Shown: piece by piece, positions 28,969-39,137 of the stretch
How the letters are laid out: every line of letters begins with the position of its first letter
Position numbering within the stretch: position 1 is the stretch's first letter
Assembly (NCBI GenBank): GCA_938034415.1
Contig: CALHLE010000025.1
Location: forward strand, 1-64,000
Origin: an uncultured Anaerolineae bacterium
Lineage (GTDB): Bacteria > Chloroflexota > Anaerolineae > J036 > Brachytrichaceae
Direction of reading: 5' to 3'
DNA length: 64,000 bases
The notes under the pieces: generated by a model
Seen by the model: the letters and a program-made list of their open reading frames with translations, nothing else
Told to the model about the DNA's origin: nothing
Database searches by the model: none
Program-made: the position numbers and the translations under genes

Positions 28969-29592
28969 ATGTCCCACCGTGTCCAGGATAAAGTCGTCAT
29001 CGTTGCCGGGCGGCGCACAGGGCATCGGTTTCGGCATCGCTGAGATGCTGGCTCAGGAAGGCGCGCGCGTGGATCGCACACCCACGCTCACAGTGATCGC
29101 CCGGCTGGGCGCGGGTTACGACAACATTGACCTAGCCGCGGCAATCGCGCGACGCATCCCGGTCGTCTATGCGCCGGATGCGCCGACCGTTCGCCCCCTG
29201 CAGCGCCTGCGCTGGAAGACGTGCTGCGCGAAGCCGACATCGTCTCGTTGCATGCGCCGGTTACGCCGGAGACGCATCACTTCATGAACGCCGAGCGCTT
29301 CGCCCAGATGAAACGCGGCGCGCTGGTGGACGAGCAGGCGCTCGCCGAAGCGCTGCGCAGCGGCCAGGTCGGCGAGGCAGGTTTGGATGTCTTCGACGGC
29401 GAGCCGATTAGCCCATCGCATCCGCTGCTGGCCTTCGACAATGTGGTGGTCACGCCGCACGTGGCCAGCCGCACGGTCGCCGGCCATCATCGCATCTGGG
29501 AGACGACGCTGATGCAAGCGCTCCAGGTGCTGCGCGGAGAACGCCCGCTGCACCTGCTCAATCCAGAGATATGGGAGACGCGGCGGCGTTGA
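28969..29592 (+). pseudogene. Composite relic: SDR start plus broken D-2-hydroxyacid dehydrogenase
   Basis: From ATG 28969 the sequence begins like a short-chain dehydrogenase (VQDKVVIVAG). It needs a 1-nt frameshift near 29010 to continue GGAQGIGFGIAEMLAQEGARV. It then passes into a D-isomer-specific 2-hydroxyacid dehydrogenase (ARLGAGYDNIDLAAAIARRIPVVYAPDAPTV). The Rossmann core is missing, the frame shifts again near 29200, and the family C-terminus resumes (EDVLREADIVSLHAPVTPET to VVVTPHVASRT). Within that, MKRGALVDEQAL lacks the roughly nine residues with the catalytic Arg (usual INTARG). The region records at least two fusions or deletions. Confidence 0.8.
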
Positions 29593-29597
29593 GGAAT

Positions 29598-30020
29598 TCA
29601 AGCTGCTGCTTCGACCGGCAGCGTCGCCTTCTTCATCGCGCCGGCGAGCACATCGTAGGCCTCAATCCAGGCTGCCTTGACCTCGGGGGTAAAGTCATCG
29701 CCCAGCACTTGCTCAAGCGCCCAGATGAGCGCCGCGCCAAAGGTGTTGTAGTCGGGCGCAGTGACGCCATAGCGGTAGTGGCGCTGCCCAAGCGCCTTGA
29801 TGCTCGGCTCGATAGCTTCCGGCCGGTCTAGCCCGCGCACGGCCAGGCCGATCACCGTCATGAGCATCAGCGCCTGCTTCTTCATGTCGCCTGTGAATAA
29901 CTGGCGAATCTCCGGGTCCATCTCGAAGAGCCGGGTATAGAACAAGTCACCGACTTCCTGCGCGATGGGTTCTACCCGCGCGAAGGTCTTTTGGACAAGG
30001 GCAATCTGCTGAGCATCCAT
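29598..30020 (-). CDS. Single-domain globin (flavohaemoglobin-like)
   Basis: A 140-residue globin. The proximal haem ligand is His81 (F8) in GQRHYRYGV. Distal residues are Tyr28 (B10) and Gln49 (E7), the pattern of bacterial Vgb/flavohaemoglobin-type globins that bind O2 or detoxify NO. There is no reductase domain. ATG 30020 has AGGAG 6 nt upstream; the ATG two codons earlier would abut that site directly, and the longer upstream frame is not conserved. It is convergent with the dehydrogenase relic. Respiratory or NO protection is the likely role. Confidence 0.9.
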   Translation of the reverse strand: MDAQQIALVQKTFARVEPIAQEVGDLFYTRLFEMDPEIRQLFTGDMKKQALMLMTVIGLAVRGLDRPEAIEPSIKALGQRHYRYGVTAPDYNTFGAALIWALEQVLGDDFTPEVKAAWIEAYDVLAGAMKKATLPVEAAA

Positions 30021-30145
30021 AGCCATCTCCTGGCTCGCACGCAAGAGCCGGCTCTCAATGTAGAGGATGACGCGCTGAGCTGCATCCGGCGCGCGGGCGG
30101 AATCGCCACTAGCCAGGCGACCAGGCACAAGCCGCCCAGAAACGA

Positions 30146-30811
30146 TCAGGCAAAGGCCGCCAGCCGGTCGGTCAGCCAGCGATCCGCGTCTTCCAGGCAG
30201 GCGTCGTTGATCTGATGCCCCATCGCATATTCGCGGTAGGTCACTGCTGCGCCGCACGATTCGAACAAGTCGCGCGTCGCGCGGCCCATCTGCACCGGCA
30301 CAATGTCGTCAAACCGGCCGTGCGTGATGAGCACTGGCTTGCCGTCCAGCGCGACGCCCGGCGCGACCAATTCGGCCGGCGCGAAGCCACTCATCAGCGC
30401 CGCGCCGGCGACGAGGTGCGGGCAGCGCAAAATCACCCCTGCGCTCACCGTCGCGCCTTGGCTGAACCCCAACAACAGGGTGCGCTGCGGATCGGCGCCA
30501 TAGGCGGCGATGGCCTGCTCTACGAAATCCGCAGCCGGTTGAATCGCCGCGACGACGTCGGCCGGCTCGACGAACAGCCCTCGCTCATCCCAGACGATGG
30601 GAAACCAGGCGTAGCCGCCCGCGCCCAGCGCATGCGGCGCGCGGACGCTGATCACGTCGAAGCGCGGATCGAGGTAAGGCGCCAGGCTCATCAGGTCGTC
30701 CTCGTTGCTGCCGTAGCCATGCAGCAAGATGAGCAACGACGCGCGACCGTCCACCGCCGGTCGCGGGGCGCGCCGAAAGCGATGATGCAGGGAGAGTCGA
30801 GGTGTTTCCAT
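30146..30811 (-). CDS. Phospholipase/carboxylesterase family hydrolase
   Basis: A 221-residue alpha/beta hydrolase of the carboxylesterase/thioesterase group. The oxyanion segment LLILLHGYGSNEDDL is followed by nucleophile Ser117 in GFSQG, an Asp near residues 168-169 in GRFDDIVPV, and His199 in AMGHQIN. The length is standard for the small cytosolic esterases that hydrolyse short acyl esters or lysophospholipids. It begins 3 nt after the rhodanese gene stop, so they form a two-gene operon. There is no signal peptide. Confidence 0.9.
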   Translation of the reverse strand: METPRLSLHHRFRRAPRPAVDGRASLLILLHGYGSNEDDLMSLAPYLDPRFDVISVRAPHALGAGGYAWFPIVWDERGLFVEPADVVAAIQPAADFVEQAIAAYGADPQRTLLLGFSQGATVSAGVILRCPHLVAGAALMSGFAPAELVAPGVALDGKPVLITHGRFDDIVPVQMGRATRDLFESCGAAVTYREYAMGHQINDACLEDADRWLTDRLAAFA

Positions 30812-30814
30812 ACG

Positions 30815-31189
30815 CTAACGCGAACGTTGCTCAACAGACAATGCGGCCAGTGCGGCCGGCACCGCTTCGCCTTCGACCGGATAGCCGGCCGCGATCCAGG
30901 CTTGTTTGCCGTCACGAAATTCGCGCACATTCGCATAGCCCAGCTCGCCCAACACGCGCGCCGCCTTTGCCGACGAGCCACAGCGGGCGTTGTGGCAATA
31001 CACGATGATGGTCGCTTGCTTGTCCGGCAGCATCGCTTCGGCCATGCGCCGCAAGCCGAGGAGAGGCAAGTTGATTGCGCCCGGCAGATGCGCCGCGCGA
31101 TAGGCATGCGGCGCTAGCACCTCGACGAGCGTCAGCGGCGCGCCGGCGTCGATCTGTTGTTTCAGTTCATTCAACGTGATCACGCTCAT
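30815..31189 (-). CDS. Single-domain rhodanese-like sulfurtransferase
   Basis: A 124-residue rhodanese domain. CDC25-like [23 protein letters not shown] is followed by the active-site loop [11 protein letters not shown], in which Cys65 is the expected persulfide carrier; a second Cys (70) lies in the loop. Such proteins pass sulfane sulfur to acceptors. ATG 31189 is preferred over a TTG three codons earlier. It heads the operon with the esterase and is divergent from trpB. Confidence 0.9.
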   Translation of the reverse strand: MSVITLNELKQQIDAGAPLTLVEVLAPHAYRAAHLPGAINLPLLGLRRMAEAMLPDKQATIIVYCHNARCGSSAKAARVLGELGYANVREFRDGKQAWIAAGYPVEGEAVPAALAALSVEQRSR

Positions 31190-31370
31190 GGATTCCAACG
31201 GGCTAGATTATTCTCGAAAAGCTGAACGCCGACAAAGCGCGCGATCCGAATCAGTCGTCTGCGCCCTGGCGGATGCGCTGGCGAGCAGGCGAAGCAATGC
31301 TTGCGCTTGCCCCAGAGAAAGCGCGCCGACTGCCAGACGAAATGCAAAACTGGTGATAAAGTCGGCGGCG

Positions 31371-32660
<1,290 letters not shown>

Positions 32661-32680
32661 CGCACCCTGAGCTGCGCCGT

Positions 32681-33892
32681 TCAGCCTTTACCGCAGAAAT
32701 GTAGTTCGCCCCAGTCCTGAATGCGGCCATCGTGCAGCGTGGCGAACAAGCCTATCTTGTAGCCGCCGGCAGGCCAATCGCGACGGTTCAGCCGGAAGTT
32801 ATCCTCTTTGAACGGCACCTGCCGACGCAAGCCGGCTGATCCCATCCCGCAGTCATCGCCACTCGGGTCAATGCGCAGCTCGAGCGACTTGATGCCGTAG
32901 ATGTGCCAGCGGATGACCATCTCATCCGGATCAGGGCTGGCGTTCGGCACGAACTCAAACGGCACCGGCGTGCAGAACGTGTAGTCCGGCGCGTTGTTCA
33001 GCGTGGCCGCCCAGTATGGGTTCGAGGGGTTACACTCAGGCTCGGCAAGAGGCGTCGGCGTTGGGGGAGGCTCGACCGGCGTAGCCGGCGCAACAGCCGC
33101 GATTGGCAACAAAGCCGGCGTCGGCGGGGCGAGCGTGGGTGCGGGCGGCGCTTGGGCAACGCTCACGTCCCTTGCGGCTTCGTTCACCTGGACGAACTTC
33201 CCCGATACCCAGGCCGTCTTACCCTCTACGCTGACTTGCCACCACTGGCCGTCGCTGCTCTTGCCGGTCACGCGGGCAGTCTGACCCTGGTTCAGACGAC
33301 CGACTAAGTCGTAGCTCGTTCCCGGGCCGGCGCGCAGGTTGACGAAGTCGTTCGACACAGTCATGCCGGGCGTCGCTGTGGGCGCAGGCGACGGCGTAGC
33401 GGTCGCGGCCATCGCTTCCGTCGGCGAGGGCGACGGCTCCGCCGTGGGCGCCAGGGTCGGCTCCGGCATTGCGACCGCAGTTGGCGCTGCGGTTGGCTCA
33501 GGCGCCTCGACGCGCACTGCGACCACATCCGAAAGCGCAACGAGTTTGTCCTCGGCGTCGCGCGCTTCCAGGTACAACACGTGATTGCCAAGCGTTTGCG
33601 GCGTCCAAAGCAGCGACGCATCAGCGCGGCCGGGCTGCATCGGCAGCGCGCCCACGCGCCGGCCGTTGACCCAGACATGCACCTGAACGAAGCTCGCGCC
33701 GCTGTATTCGACGCGCACGGGGACTTCGGTGTTGATCGTCAGGCGCGCGTCTTGCGCCGGCTCGACGATGCGCAGCACAGGCGGCGGCGCCGATGGCGCC
33801 GGCGCGCCACACGCGACCAGCCCTGTCGCAGCAATCAACAGGACTACCACACAGCCGGATTTATGGCTTCTCCGGGCGGGACCCGTTCTCAT
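32681..33892 (-). CDS. Lipoprotein with bacterial SH3 domain and Pro/Thr linkers
   Basis: A 403-residue secreted protein. The lipobox LVAC puts the lipid on Cys28. An Ig-like beta domain (residues 40-140; RIVEPAQDARLTINTEVPVRVEYSG) is followed by a Pro/Ala/Thr-rich linker. A bacterial SH3 domain lies at about 185-245 (DFVNLRAGPGTSYDLVGRLNQGQTARVTGKSSDGQWWQV). A second linker precedes a C-terminal Cys-containing domain (four Cys). SH3b domains of this type usually bind peptidoglycan or surface polymers. The function is otherwise unknown. It is divergent from the tRNA methyltransferase gene with 46 nt between. Confidence 0.82.
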   Translation of the reverse strand: MRTGPARRSHKSGCVVVLLIAATGLVACGAPAPSAPPPVLRIVEPAQDARLTINTEVPVRVEYSGASFVQVHVWVNGRRVGALPMQPGRADASLLWTPQTLGNHVLYLEARDAEDKLVALSDVVAVRVEAPEPTAAPTAVAMPEPTLAPTAEPSPSPTEAMAATATPSPAPTATPGMTVSNDFVNLRAGPGTSYDLVGRLNQGQTARVTGKSSDGQWWQVSVEGKTAWVSGKFVQVNEAARDVSVAQAPPAPTLAPPTPALLPIAAVAPATPVEPPPTPTPLAEPECNPSNPYWAATLNNAPDYTFCTPVPFEFVPNASPDPDEMVIRWHIYGIKSLELRIDPSGDDCGMGSAGLRRQVPFKEDNFRLNRRDWPAGGYKIGLFATLHDGRIQDWGELHFCGKG

Positions 33893-33938
33893 GACGACAC
33901 ATGTATTGTAGCGTGCAATAGAATAGCGCCTAACCGCT

Positions 33939-34778
33939 GTGGACGCCATTCGAGACCAAGACCTCGCGCTGCTCGTGGACATGCGCGACAAGGCGCACCT
34001 GGTGCGGGTGCGCGCCGGACACAAGTTCGAGACGCATCACGGCTTCATCGCCTACGACGCCATGATCGGCCAGCCTTGGGGCAGCGTCCTCCATTCGTCG
34101 CTGGGCCACCCCTATGTCGTCGTCCCGCCCAGCACGGCCGATCTCATCAAGCACATCAAGCGCAGCTCGCAGGTGATCTTTCCGAAGGACAGCGCTTACA
34201 TCCTAATGCGCATAAACGCCAAGCCCGGCGCGCGCGTCCTGGAGAGCGGCTGCGGCAGCGGCGGGCTGACCCTGGCGCTGGCCACTGCGGTCATGCCCAC
34301 CGGCCACGTGTATTCGCAGGAGATTCGCGAGGACTTCATCAATCTGGCGCGACACAACATGGAGCGCGTCGGACTTGATCCATACGTCACGTTCATCCAT
34401 GCCGACAGCACACAAGGCTTCAAAGTGGAGGGCAAAGTGGACGCCGTCTTCCTAGACATGCCCGAGCCGGAAGCCTGCGTGCCGCAGGCGCGCGAGGTGT
34501 TGAAGGACGGTGGCTTCTTCGGCGCGCTCGTGCCGACCACCAATCAGGTTGTGAACCTGTTGCGCGCTTTGGAGGACTCGGCCTTCGGGTTGATTGACGT
34601 CGAGGAAATTCTGACTCGGCGCTACAAGCCGGTGGCCGACCGGCTGCGCCCCCAGGATCGCATGGTCGCCCACACCGGCTTTCTCATCTTCGCGCGCGCC
34701 ATCGTCAAGCCCTATAAGTTGCCGACGACCGACCTTGAACCGGCGGGCGAAGAAGAGGCCTTCCCCGGCGAGGCTTAG
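33939..34778 (+). CDS. trmI: tRNA (adenine-N1)-methyltransferase, TrmI family
   Basis: A 279-residue AdoMet-dependent enzyme that methylates A58 in the T-loop of tRNA in bacteria and archaea. The N-terminal beta domain carries GKxxxTHxG-like KFETHHGFIAYDAMIGQPWGS. The Rossmann part has VLESGCGSGGLTLALA (motif I), then SQEIREDF, DAVFLDMPEP (motif IV region) and the late RPQDRMVAHTGFLIFAR typical of the family. It starts at GTG 33939 without a strong ribosome site. It is followed 9 nt later by yqeC, so the two are likely cotranscribed. Confidence 0.9.
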   Translation: MDAIRDQDLALLVDMRDKAHLVRVRAGHKFETHHGFIAYDAMIGQPWGSVLHSSLGHPYVVVPPSTADLIKHIKRSSQVIFPKDSAYILMRINAKPGARVLESGCGSGGLTLALATAVMPTGHVYSQEIREDFINLARHNMERVGLDPYVTFIHADSTQGFKVEGKVDAVFLDMPEPEACVPQAREVLKDGGFFGALVPTTNQVVNLLRALEDSAFGLIDVEEILTRRYKPVADRLRPQDRMVAHTGFLIFARAIVKPYKLPTTDLEPAGEEEAFPGEA

Positions 34779-34787
34779 TCAGACACG

Positions 34788-35588
34788 ATGGATTTGCTGA
34801 CTGCGCTGGCGATCCACCCCGGCGACTGCGTCGCGGTCGTCGGCGCGGGCGGCAAGACCACGCTGTGCTGGCGCCTGTCGCAGGCGCTCGTGACGCGCGG
34901 CGCGCGCGTCATCTTCACAACCACAACGAAGATCTGGCAGCCGGCGGCAGGGGCGTTCGATCTGATCCACATCGGCCCAATTGCAGACTTTGCGCCGGCG
35001 CTCGGCGCTTCGGCCGCGTGGCACACGGCCTGCCTGGCTTCAGCGACCGAGGGCGCGCCTGACCCGACGCCCGTCGGCGATGCCGGTATGCCTACCCTAC
35101 AGACCAAGCTGATCGGCTTCGCGCCGGACGCAATCTGTGAGCTGAAAGCCGCCACACAGGGGATGCCGGTTTCAGTCCTCGTGGAAGCCGACGGCGCGCG
35201 CAATCTGCGCATCAAAGCGCCGGGCGATGGCGAACCGGTGATCCCCGCTTGCGCCGACGTTGTATGCGTCCTGGCCAACCTCGACGCCATCGGCCAGCCC
35301 CTTGACGCGCGCGTGGCGCATCGCGCAGAGCGCCTCGCCCAACTCACGCAGACCCCGGCGGGCAGCATTATCACGCCGTCGCTGATCATCGCGCTGCTGA
35401 CGCATCCCGCCGGCGGGCTGAAAGGCATCCCGCCGGGTGCCTCCCGGGTCGCTGTGCTCACCCAGCGCGACGGGCGCGCGCCGCATCCGGCCGCGCCACA
35501 GATCATGGCCGCCCTACATGCGCGCGGTTTTGCTCGGACAGCGACGATTGCGCCTCGCGCACCTCAGCCTGTGCTGCTGTGCGGCTGA
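34788..35588 (+). CDS. yqeC: YqeC-like selenium/molybdenum hydroxylase accessory protein
   Basis: A 266-residue P-loop protein. Walker A VVGAGGKTTL (residues 17-26), then IFTTTTKIWQP, VLVEADGARNLRIKAPGDGEPVIP and CADVVCVLANLDAIGQPL match the putative selenium-dependent hydroxylase accessory protein YqeC. That family is linked with molybdopterin hydroxylases (xanthine dehydrogenase-type) and cofactor maturation; the biochemical function is not firmly known. No hydroxylase genes are adjacent. It follows trmI by 9 nt. Confidence 0.82.
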   Translation: MDLLTALAIHPGDCVAVVGAGGKTTLCWRLSQALVTRGARVIFTTTTKIWQPAAGAFDLIHIGPIADFAPALGASAAWHTACLASATEGAPDPTPVGDAGMPTLQTKLIGFAPDAICELKAATQGMPVSVLVEADGARNLRIKAPGDGEPVIPACADVVCVLANLDAIGQPLDARVAHRAERLAQLTQTPAGSIITPSLIIALLTHPAGGLKGIPPGASRVAVLTQRDGRAPHPAAPQIMAALHARGFARTATIAPRAPQPVLLCG

Positions 35589-35721
35589 GCAAGGGACGGA
35601 AGACTAGCCGACTGACCAGCCCGCCGACCCGTCCAATAGCAGGGTGCAATCCGGCCCAGTTTCCTTTAGGCTGTAGTGATAACTGTGCCAGGTGTAACTC
35701 TTTTAGAGGGTTGTTGATGCT

Positions 35722-35892
35722 ATGGAAGAAAAGTTAATGAATCCCCCCCAACCTCCCGAGCCGGACGGCGAGCACTCCGGCTTCCAACCGCGAGGCATCG
35801 TCCTCTTCGTCTTTCTCATGCTGCTCGGATACGGCTTGTACTGGGCGTATCTGTGGTTCCTCACCGTGATCGAGCGTGGGGCGGGCAGCTGA
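35722..35892 (+). CDS. Cytochrome c oxidase subunit IIa (ba3-type), 56 residues
   Basis: A short frame encoding a hydrophilic, Pro-rich N-terminus of about 20 residues and one membrane helix (GIVLFVFLMLLGYGLYWAYL). This fits the tiny subunit IIa that completes ba3-type oxidases (first described in Thermus). It lies directly before the subunit II gene with 25 nt between, in the same order as in known ba3 operons. The ATG at 35722 has AGAGGG about 13 nt upstream. It is easily missed because of its size. Confidence 0.82.
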   Translation: MEEKLMNPPQPPEPDGEHSGFQPRGIVLFVFLMLLGYGLYWAYLWFLTVIERGAGS

Positions 35893-35917
35893 TCCGTCCC
35901 ATCAAGGAGCCTCTGTC

Positions 35918-36403
35918 ATGGAGATCAACAAACTTGAGCGCTATTGGCTGATCGCCGTGGGGATCACGTTGGGCGCGTTTGTGGCTGCGACCATCGTGGC
36001 CGTCACCGTGTTTGGCATTCGCCTACCGGCACCTGTGGAACGGATAGATCCACAGCGGCTAGACCAGACCATCTTCGCCAAGCCGGGCGTGCGCAAGATC
36101 GCCGACAACCGCTACGAGGCGGTCATCGTCGCCAAGTCGTGGGCGTTCGATGCCGGACCGGAAGCCGGCAACCCCGCCGTGCTGCGCTTCCCGCGCGGCT
36201 CGCAGGTCACCTTCTACGTCACCAGCAAGGATGTGATGCACGGCTTTCAGATCGAGAAGCACACCTTGAACCTGGAGCTAGTTCCCGGCCAAGTGGCGCG
36301 CGCCAGCGCCAACTTCAACCGGCCGGGCACATATCACATTATCTGCAACCACTACTGCGGCGCCGGTCATCAGGTGATGTACGGCGTCATTATCGTCGAG
36401 TGA
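35918..36403 (+). CDS. Cytochrome c oxidase subunit II (ba3-type)
   Basis: A 161-residue subunit with a single N-terminal membrane anchor (residues 12-32) and a cupredoxin domain. The CuA ligands are visible: a His in SKDVMHGF, then Cys143, Cys147, His151 and Met154 in the motif CNHYCGAGHQVM. The short one-helix form is characteristic of ba3/B-type oxidases rather than the two-helix A-type subunit II. ATG 35918 has AAGGAG 8 nt upstream. It receives electrons from a soluble or lipid-anchored cytochrome c or cupredoxin. Confidence 0.95.
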   Translation: MEINKLERYWLIAVGITLGAFVAATIVAVTVFGIRLPAPVERIDPQRLDQTIFAKPGVRKIADNRYEAVIVAKSWAFDAGPEAGNPAVLRFPRGSQVTFYVTSKDVMHGFQIEKHTLNLELVPGQVARASANFNRPGTYHIICNHYCGAGHQVMYGVIIVE

Positions 36404-36421
36404 TTGACGAGTGAGGCTTTT

Positions 36422-38140
36422 ATGGCAAGCGTTACCCTCCCCCAGACATTTGAAGCGCCGGCGACGCCGACTACGCTGAAGCTGGCGAAGCGCGAACAGG
36501 TGATGATCGGCGCGCACATCATTGCGGCGCTCACCGCGCTGATGTTCGGCATCTTCATGGGGCCGTTCCAGACGTTCCATCGATCGCCGACGTTCGTGCA
36601 ATATTTCCCGACAATTCCAGTCTTCACGTTCTACTATCAGGCCGTGACGGCGCACGGGGTGATGAACGCGCTGTTCTTCACCACGTTCTTCATCATCGGC
36701 TTCAGCTACTTCGTCACGGAGCGCTCACTGCAGCGCCCGATCAAGTCCACGCCGATGGGTTGGGCGGCCTTCGCTTCAATGGCGGCCGGCCTGTTGATGA
36801 TGCTGTTCGTCCTGCTCACCGGGCCGCAGCAGTCGGCGGTGCTCTACACTTTCTATCCGCCGATGATCGCGCCGGCCCTGTTCTACATCGGGCTGGTGTT
36901 GCTGGCGCTGGGGTCGTGGCTGGCGTCGGCGAACGTCTTCTTGACCTATCGCGACTGGAAGCGCGAACATCCCAACGAGCGCGTGCCGTTGGCTGTGTTC
37001 GCCATCATCGTGAACTTCATCGTGTGGTGCGTGGCGACGGTCGGCGTGGCCATCGAGATCGTGTTCATGCTGCTGCCGGCTTCGCTGGGCCTCTTGAAAG
37101 TGACCGACCCGCAGTTGGCGCGCACGCTGTTCTGGTTCTTCGGCCATCCGCTGGTGTATTTCTGGCTGCTCCCCGCGTATGTCTCGTGGTACACCATGCT
37201 GCCGCGCCAGGCCGGCGGCAAGCTGTTCAGCGAACCGCTGGCGCGCGTGGCATTCATCATGTTCGTGTTGTTCTCCGTGCCCGTCGGCGTGCATCACCAA
37301 TTCAGCGACCCGGGCATCAGCGCGTCGTCAAAGGGCGTGCAGACGCTCCTCACGCTCATCGTGAGCGTCCCCAGCTTCATGACCGCGTTCAACGTCGGCG
37401 CAGCGCTGGAGAACGCCGCGCGCAATCGCGGGGCGAAGACGCTGTTCGATTGGCCGTTCAAACAAAAGTGGAATGATCCGGTCGTCGCGGCACAACTGAC
37501 GGGCATGGTGCTGTTCGTCGCCGGCGGGTTCAGCGGCCTGATCAACGCCTCGGCTCAGCTCAACGCGACGATCCACAACACTTCATGGGTGCCGGCTCAC
37601 TTTCACCAGACGCTGGGCGGCGCGGTGACGATGACCTATATCGGCATCCTCTACTGGCTGTTGCCGGCCATTCGCGGCCGCGCGTTGTTCAGCAAGAAGA
37701 TCGCGCTCGCCCAGGTGTTCACCTGGCTGATCGGGATGACGCTGTTCGGCCTGGCGATGGGCGAAGCCGGCCTGCAGGGCGTCCCGCGTCGCGCGCTCAC
37801 CAGCCAGGCGCCGTATTTGACGCCGGCCGGCGCGTTCTGGCTGGACGTGACCGCCGTCTCCGGCATCATCCTGCTGATCAGCTCGATCCTGTTGTATGCC
37901 AACATCATCGGCACGTTGTTCTTCTCGCGTCAGCCGATGCCCGAAGGCGAAGTGCCCATCGAGACGGTCAGCGGCGACCGCACCTCGCCGCTGTGGTTTG
38001 AGCGCTGGGGCCTCTGGCTGGGCATCCTGGGCATCCTGTTGCTGATCTCCTACGGCCCGGTGATGGCCGAAGTGCTGGACTTCCAGGAAGGCTGGAACAT
38101 CCTCCGCTTCATGCCGACCAGCAACGCGCCGATGCCATAG
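36422..38140 (+). CDS. Cytochrome c oxidase subunit I (ba3-type)
   Basis: A 572-residue haem-copper oxidase subunit with about 12-13 membrane helices. Haem-b axial His lie in TAHGVMNALFF and the VPAHFHQTLGG region. CuB/active-site residues are FFGHPLVYFWLLPAYVSWY (His and cross-linked Tyr) and VGVHHQFSDPG. The overall pattern, with no classic D-channel motif, is B-family. It reduces O2 to water and pumps protons, with high O2 affinity. ATG 36422 follows GAGG at 5 nt; the frame extends six codons upstream. It is third in the IIa-II-I operon, with a strong hairpin after the stop. Confidence 0.96.
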   Translation: MASVTLPQTFEAPATPTTLKLAKREQVMIGAHIIAALTALMFGIFMGPFQTFHRSPTFVQYFPTIPVFTFYYQAVTAHGVMNALFFTTFFIIGFSYFVTERSLQRPIKSTPMGWAAFASMAAGLLMMLFVLLTGPQQSAVLYTFYPPMIAPALFYIGLVLLALGSWLASANVFLTYRDWKREHPNERVPLAVFAIIVNFIVWCVATVGVAIEIVFMLLPASLGLLKVTDPQLARTLFWFFGHPLVYFWLLPAYVSWYTMLPRQAGGKLFSEPLARVAFIMFVLFSVPVGVHHQFSDPGISASSKGVQTLLTLIVSVPSFMTAFNVGAALENAARNRGAKTLFDWPFKQKWNDPVVAAQLTGMVLFVAGGFSGLINASAQLNATIHNTSWVPAHFHQTLGGAVTMTYIGILYWLLPAIRGRALFSKKIALAQVFTWLIGMTLFGLAMGEAGLQGVPRRALTSQAPYLTPAGAFWLDVTAVSGIILLISSILLYANIIGTLFFSRQPMPEGEVPIETVSGDRTSPLWFERWGLWLGILGILLLISYGPVMAEVLDFQEGWNILRFMPTSNAPMP

Positions 38141-38156
38141 CATGGCCACGAATGAT

Positions 38157-38191
38157 CAGAAGCCGAGGCCGAAGCAGGGCCTCGGCTTCTG
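38157..38191 (+). terminator. Strong stem-loop after the oxidase operon
   Basis: A perfect 14-bp inverted repeat (38157-38170 with 38178-38191) encloses the 7-nt loop GAAGCAG, 17 nt after the subunit I stop. There is no T-tract. It may end the oxidase mRNA, stabilise its 3' end, or lower read-through into the Sco gene. Confidence 0.65.
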
Positions 38192-38232
38192 ACAAGCAAC
38201 CGAGCGCGGGCTTCGTGGAGTGAATCTAAAGT

Positions 38233-39132
38233 ATGACCACGATTCGCAGCATTCCTCGCCCGACCGACCACCGTCCCCCATCTTCGATTGGGACGCTGAC
38301 CATGGCCTCGGTGCTCATCGGGTTCGGCGCCGTGATGTCCTTCCTCGGCGCTGCCTATTTGCAAGACGTGCGGTTGCTGGCCGAAGCGCCGGCGGCGTTT
38401 TGGGCGTTCATCTGTGGCCAGCCGTTGGCCGATGCGATGATCCCGCCGCTCATCCTGATTGCAGGCACGGCGAGCGCCGTCACGGCGAGCGCGCTGCTCC
38501 TGCGACCGGCCAGCCGCCTGCGCGCCGCTGTAGCAAGCGTAGTTGTGCTCGGCACGCTGGCCGCCGCCGGCAGCGGCTACCTCTTCGGCGCCGCCAACCG
38601 CGCAGCCGTCCAGACGCCCCAGGCGATCGCCTATCTGACCCCGCCGCGACCGATGCCGGACTTCGCCCTGACGAACGGCGACGGCGGCATCACCCGACTG
38701 AGCGACCTGCGCGGCAAGACGGTGATGCTGTTCTTCGGCTATACCCACTGCCCGGACATTTGCCCCCTCGCGCTGAGCGAGATGCGCAAGGTGAAAGCCG
38801 CGCTCGGCAAAGATGCGGAGCAAGTCGCATTTGTGTTCGTCAGCGTGGATGGGACGCGCGACACGCCGGAAGCCCTGCGGCGCTACGTGCGCATCTTTGA
38901 CCCGGACTTCATCGGCTTGACCGGACCGGAGAGCCAAGTGCGGCTGATCGCGCTGGAATACGGCGCGCACTTTCGCTCCAACCGCGTCGGCAGTTCCATG
39001 ACCTACACCGTGGATCACACCGCCGATACCTTCGTCATTGACGCGCAAGGGCGATGGCGCTTCGCCTATGGGATGAACGCGCCGACCGAGGCAGTGGTGC
39101 GCGAGGTGCGCAAGGTGATTCGCGGCGCGTAG
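38233..39132 (+). CDS. Sco1/SenC-type copper chaperone with N-terminal membrane domain
   Basis: A 299-residue protein with three hydrophobic segments in the first 130 residues (about 22-45, 68-88 and 98-118). The extracytoplasmic thioredoxin-fold domain has the copper-binding CPDIC motif in FFGYTHCPDICPLAL and the distal His in YTVDHTADTFVID. Sco proteins deliver copper to the CuA site of subunit II, which fits its position right after the oxidase genes. The multi-span N-terminus is more than the single anchor of typical Sco proteins and may be a fused small membrane protein. Confidence 0.92.
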   Translation: MTTIRSIPRPTDHRPPSSIGTLTMASVLIGFGAVMSFLGAAYLQDVRLLAEAPAAFWAFICGQPLADAMIPPLILIAGTASAVTASALLLRPASRLRAAVASVVVLGTLAAAGSGYLFGAANRAAVQTPQAIAYLTPPRPMPDFALTNGDGGITRLSDLRGKTVMLFFGYTHCPDICPLALSEMRKVKAALGKDAEQVAFVFVSVDGTRDTPEALRRYVRIFDPDFIGLTGPESQVRLIALEYGAHFRSNRVGSSMTYTVDHTADTFVIDAQGRWRFAYGMNAPTEAVVREVRKVIRGA

Positions 39133-39137
39133 GGCCG

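Noticed and set aside
31199-31370. Possible leader peptide or attenuator before trpB
   Set aside because: No Trp-codon run, no T-box motif and no terminator were found; the open frame upstream is not conserved.
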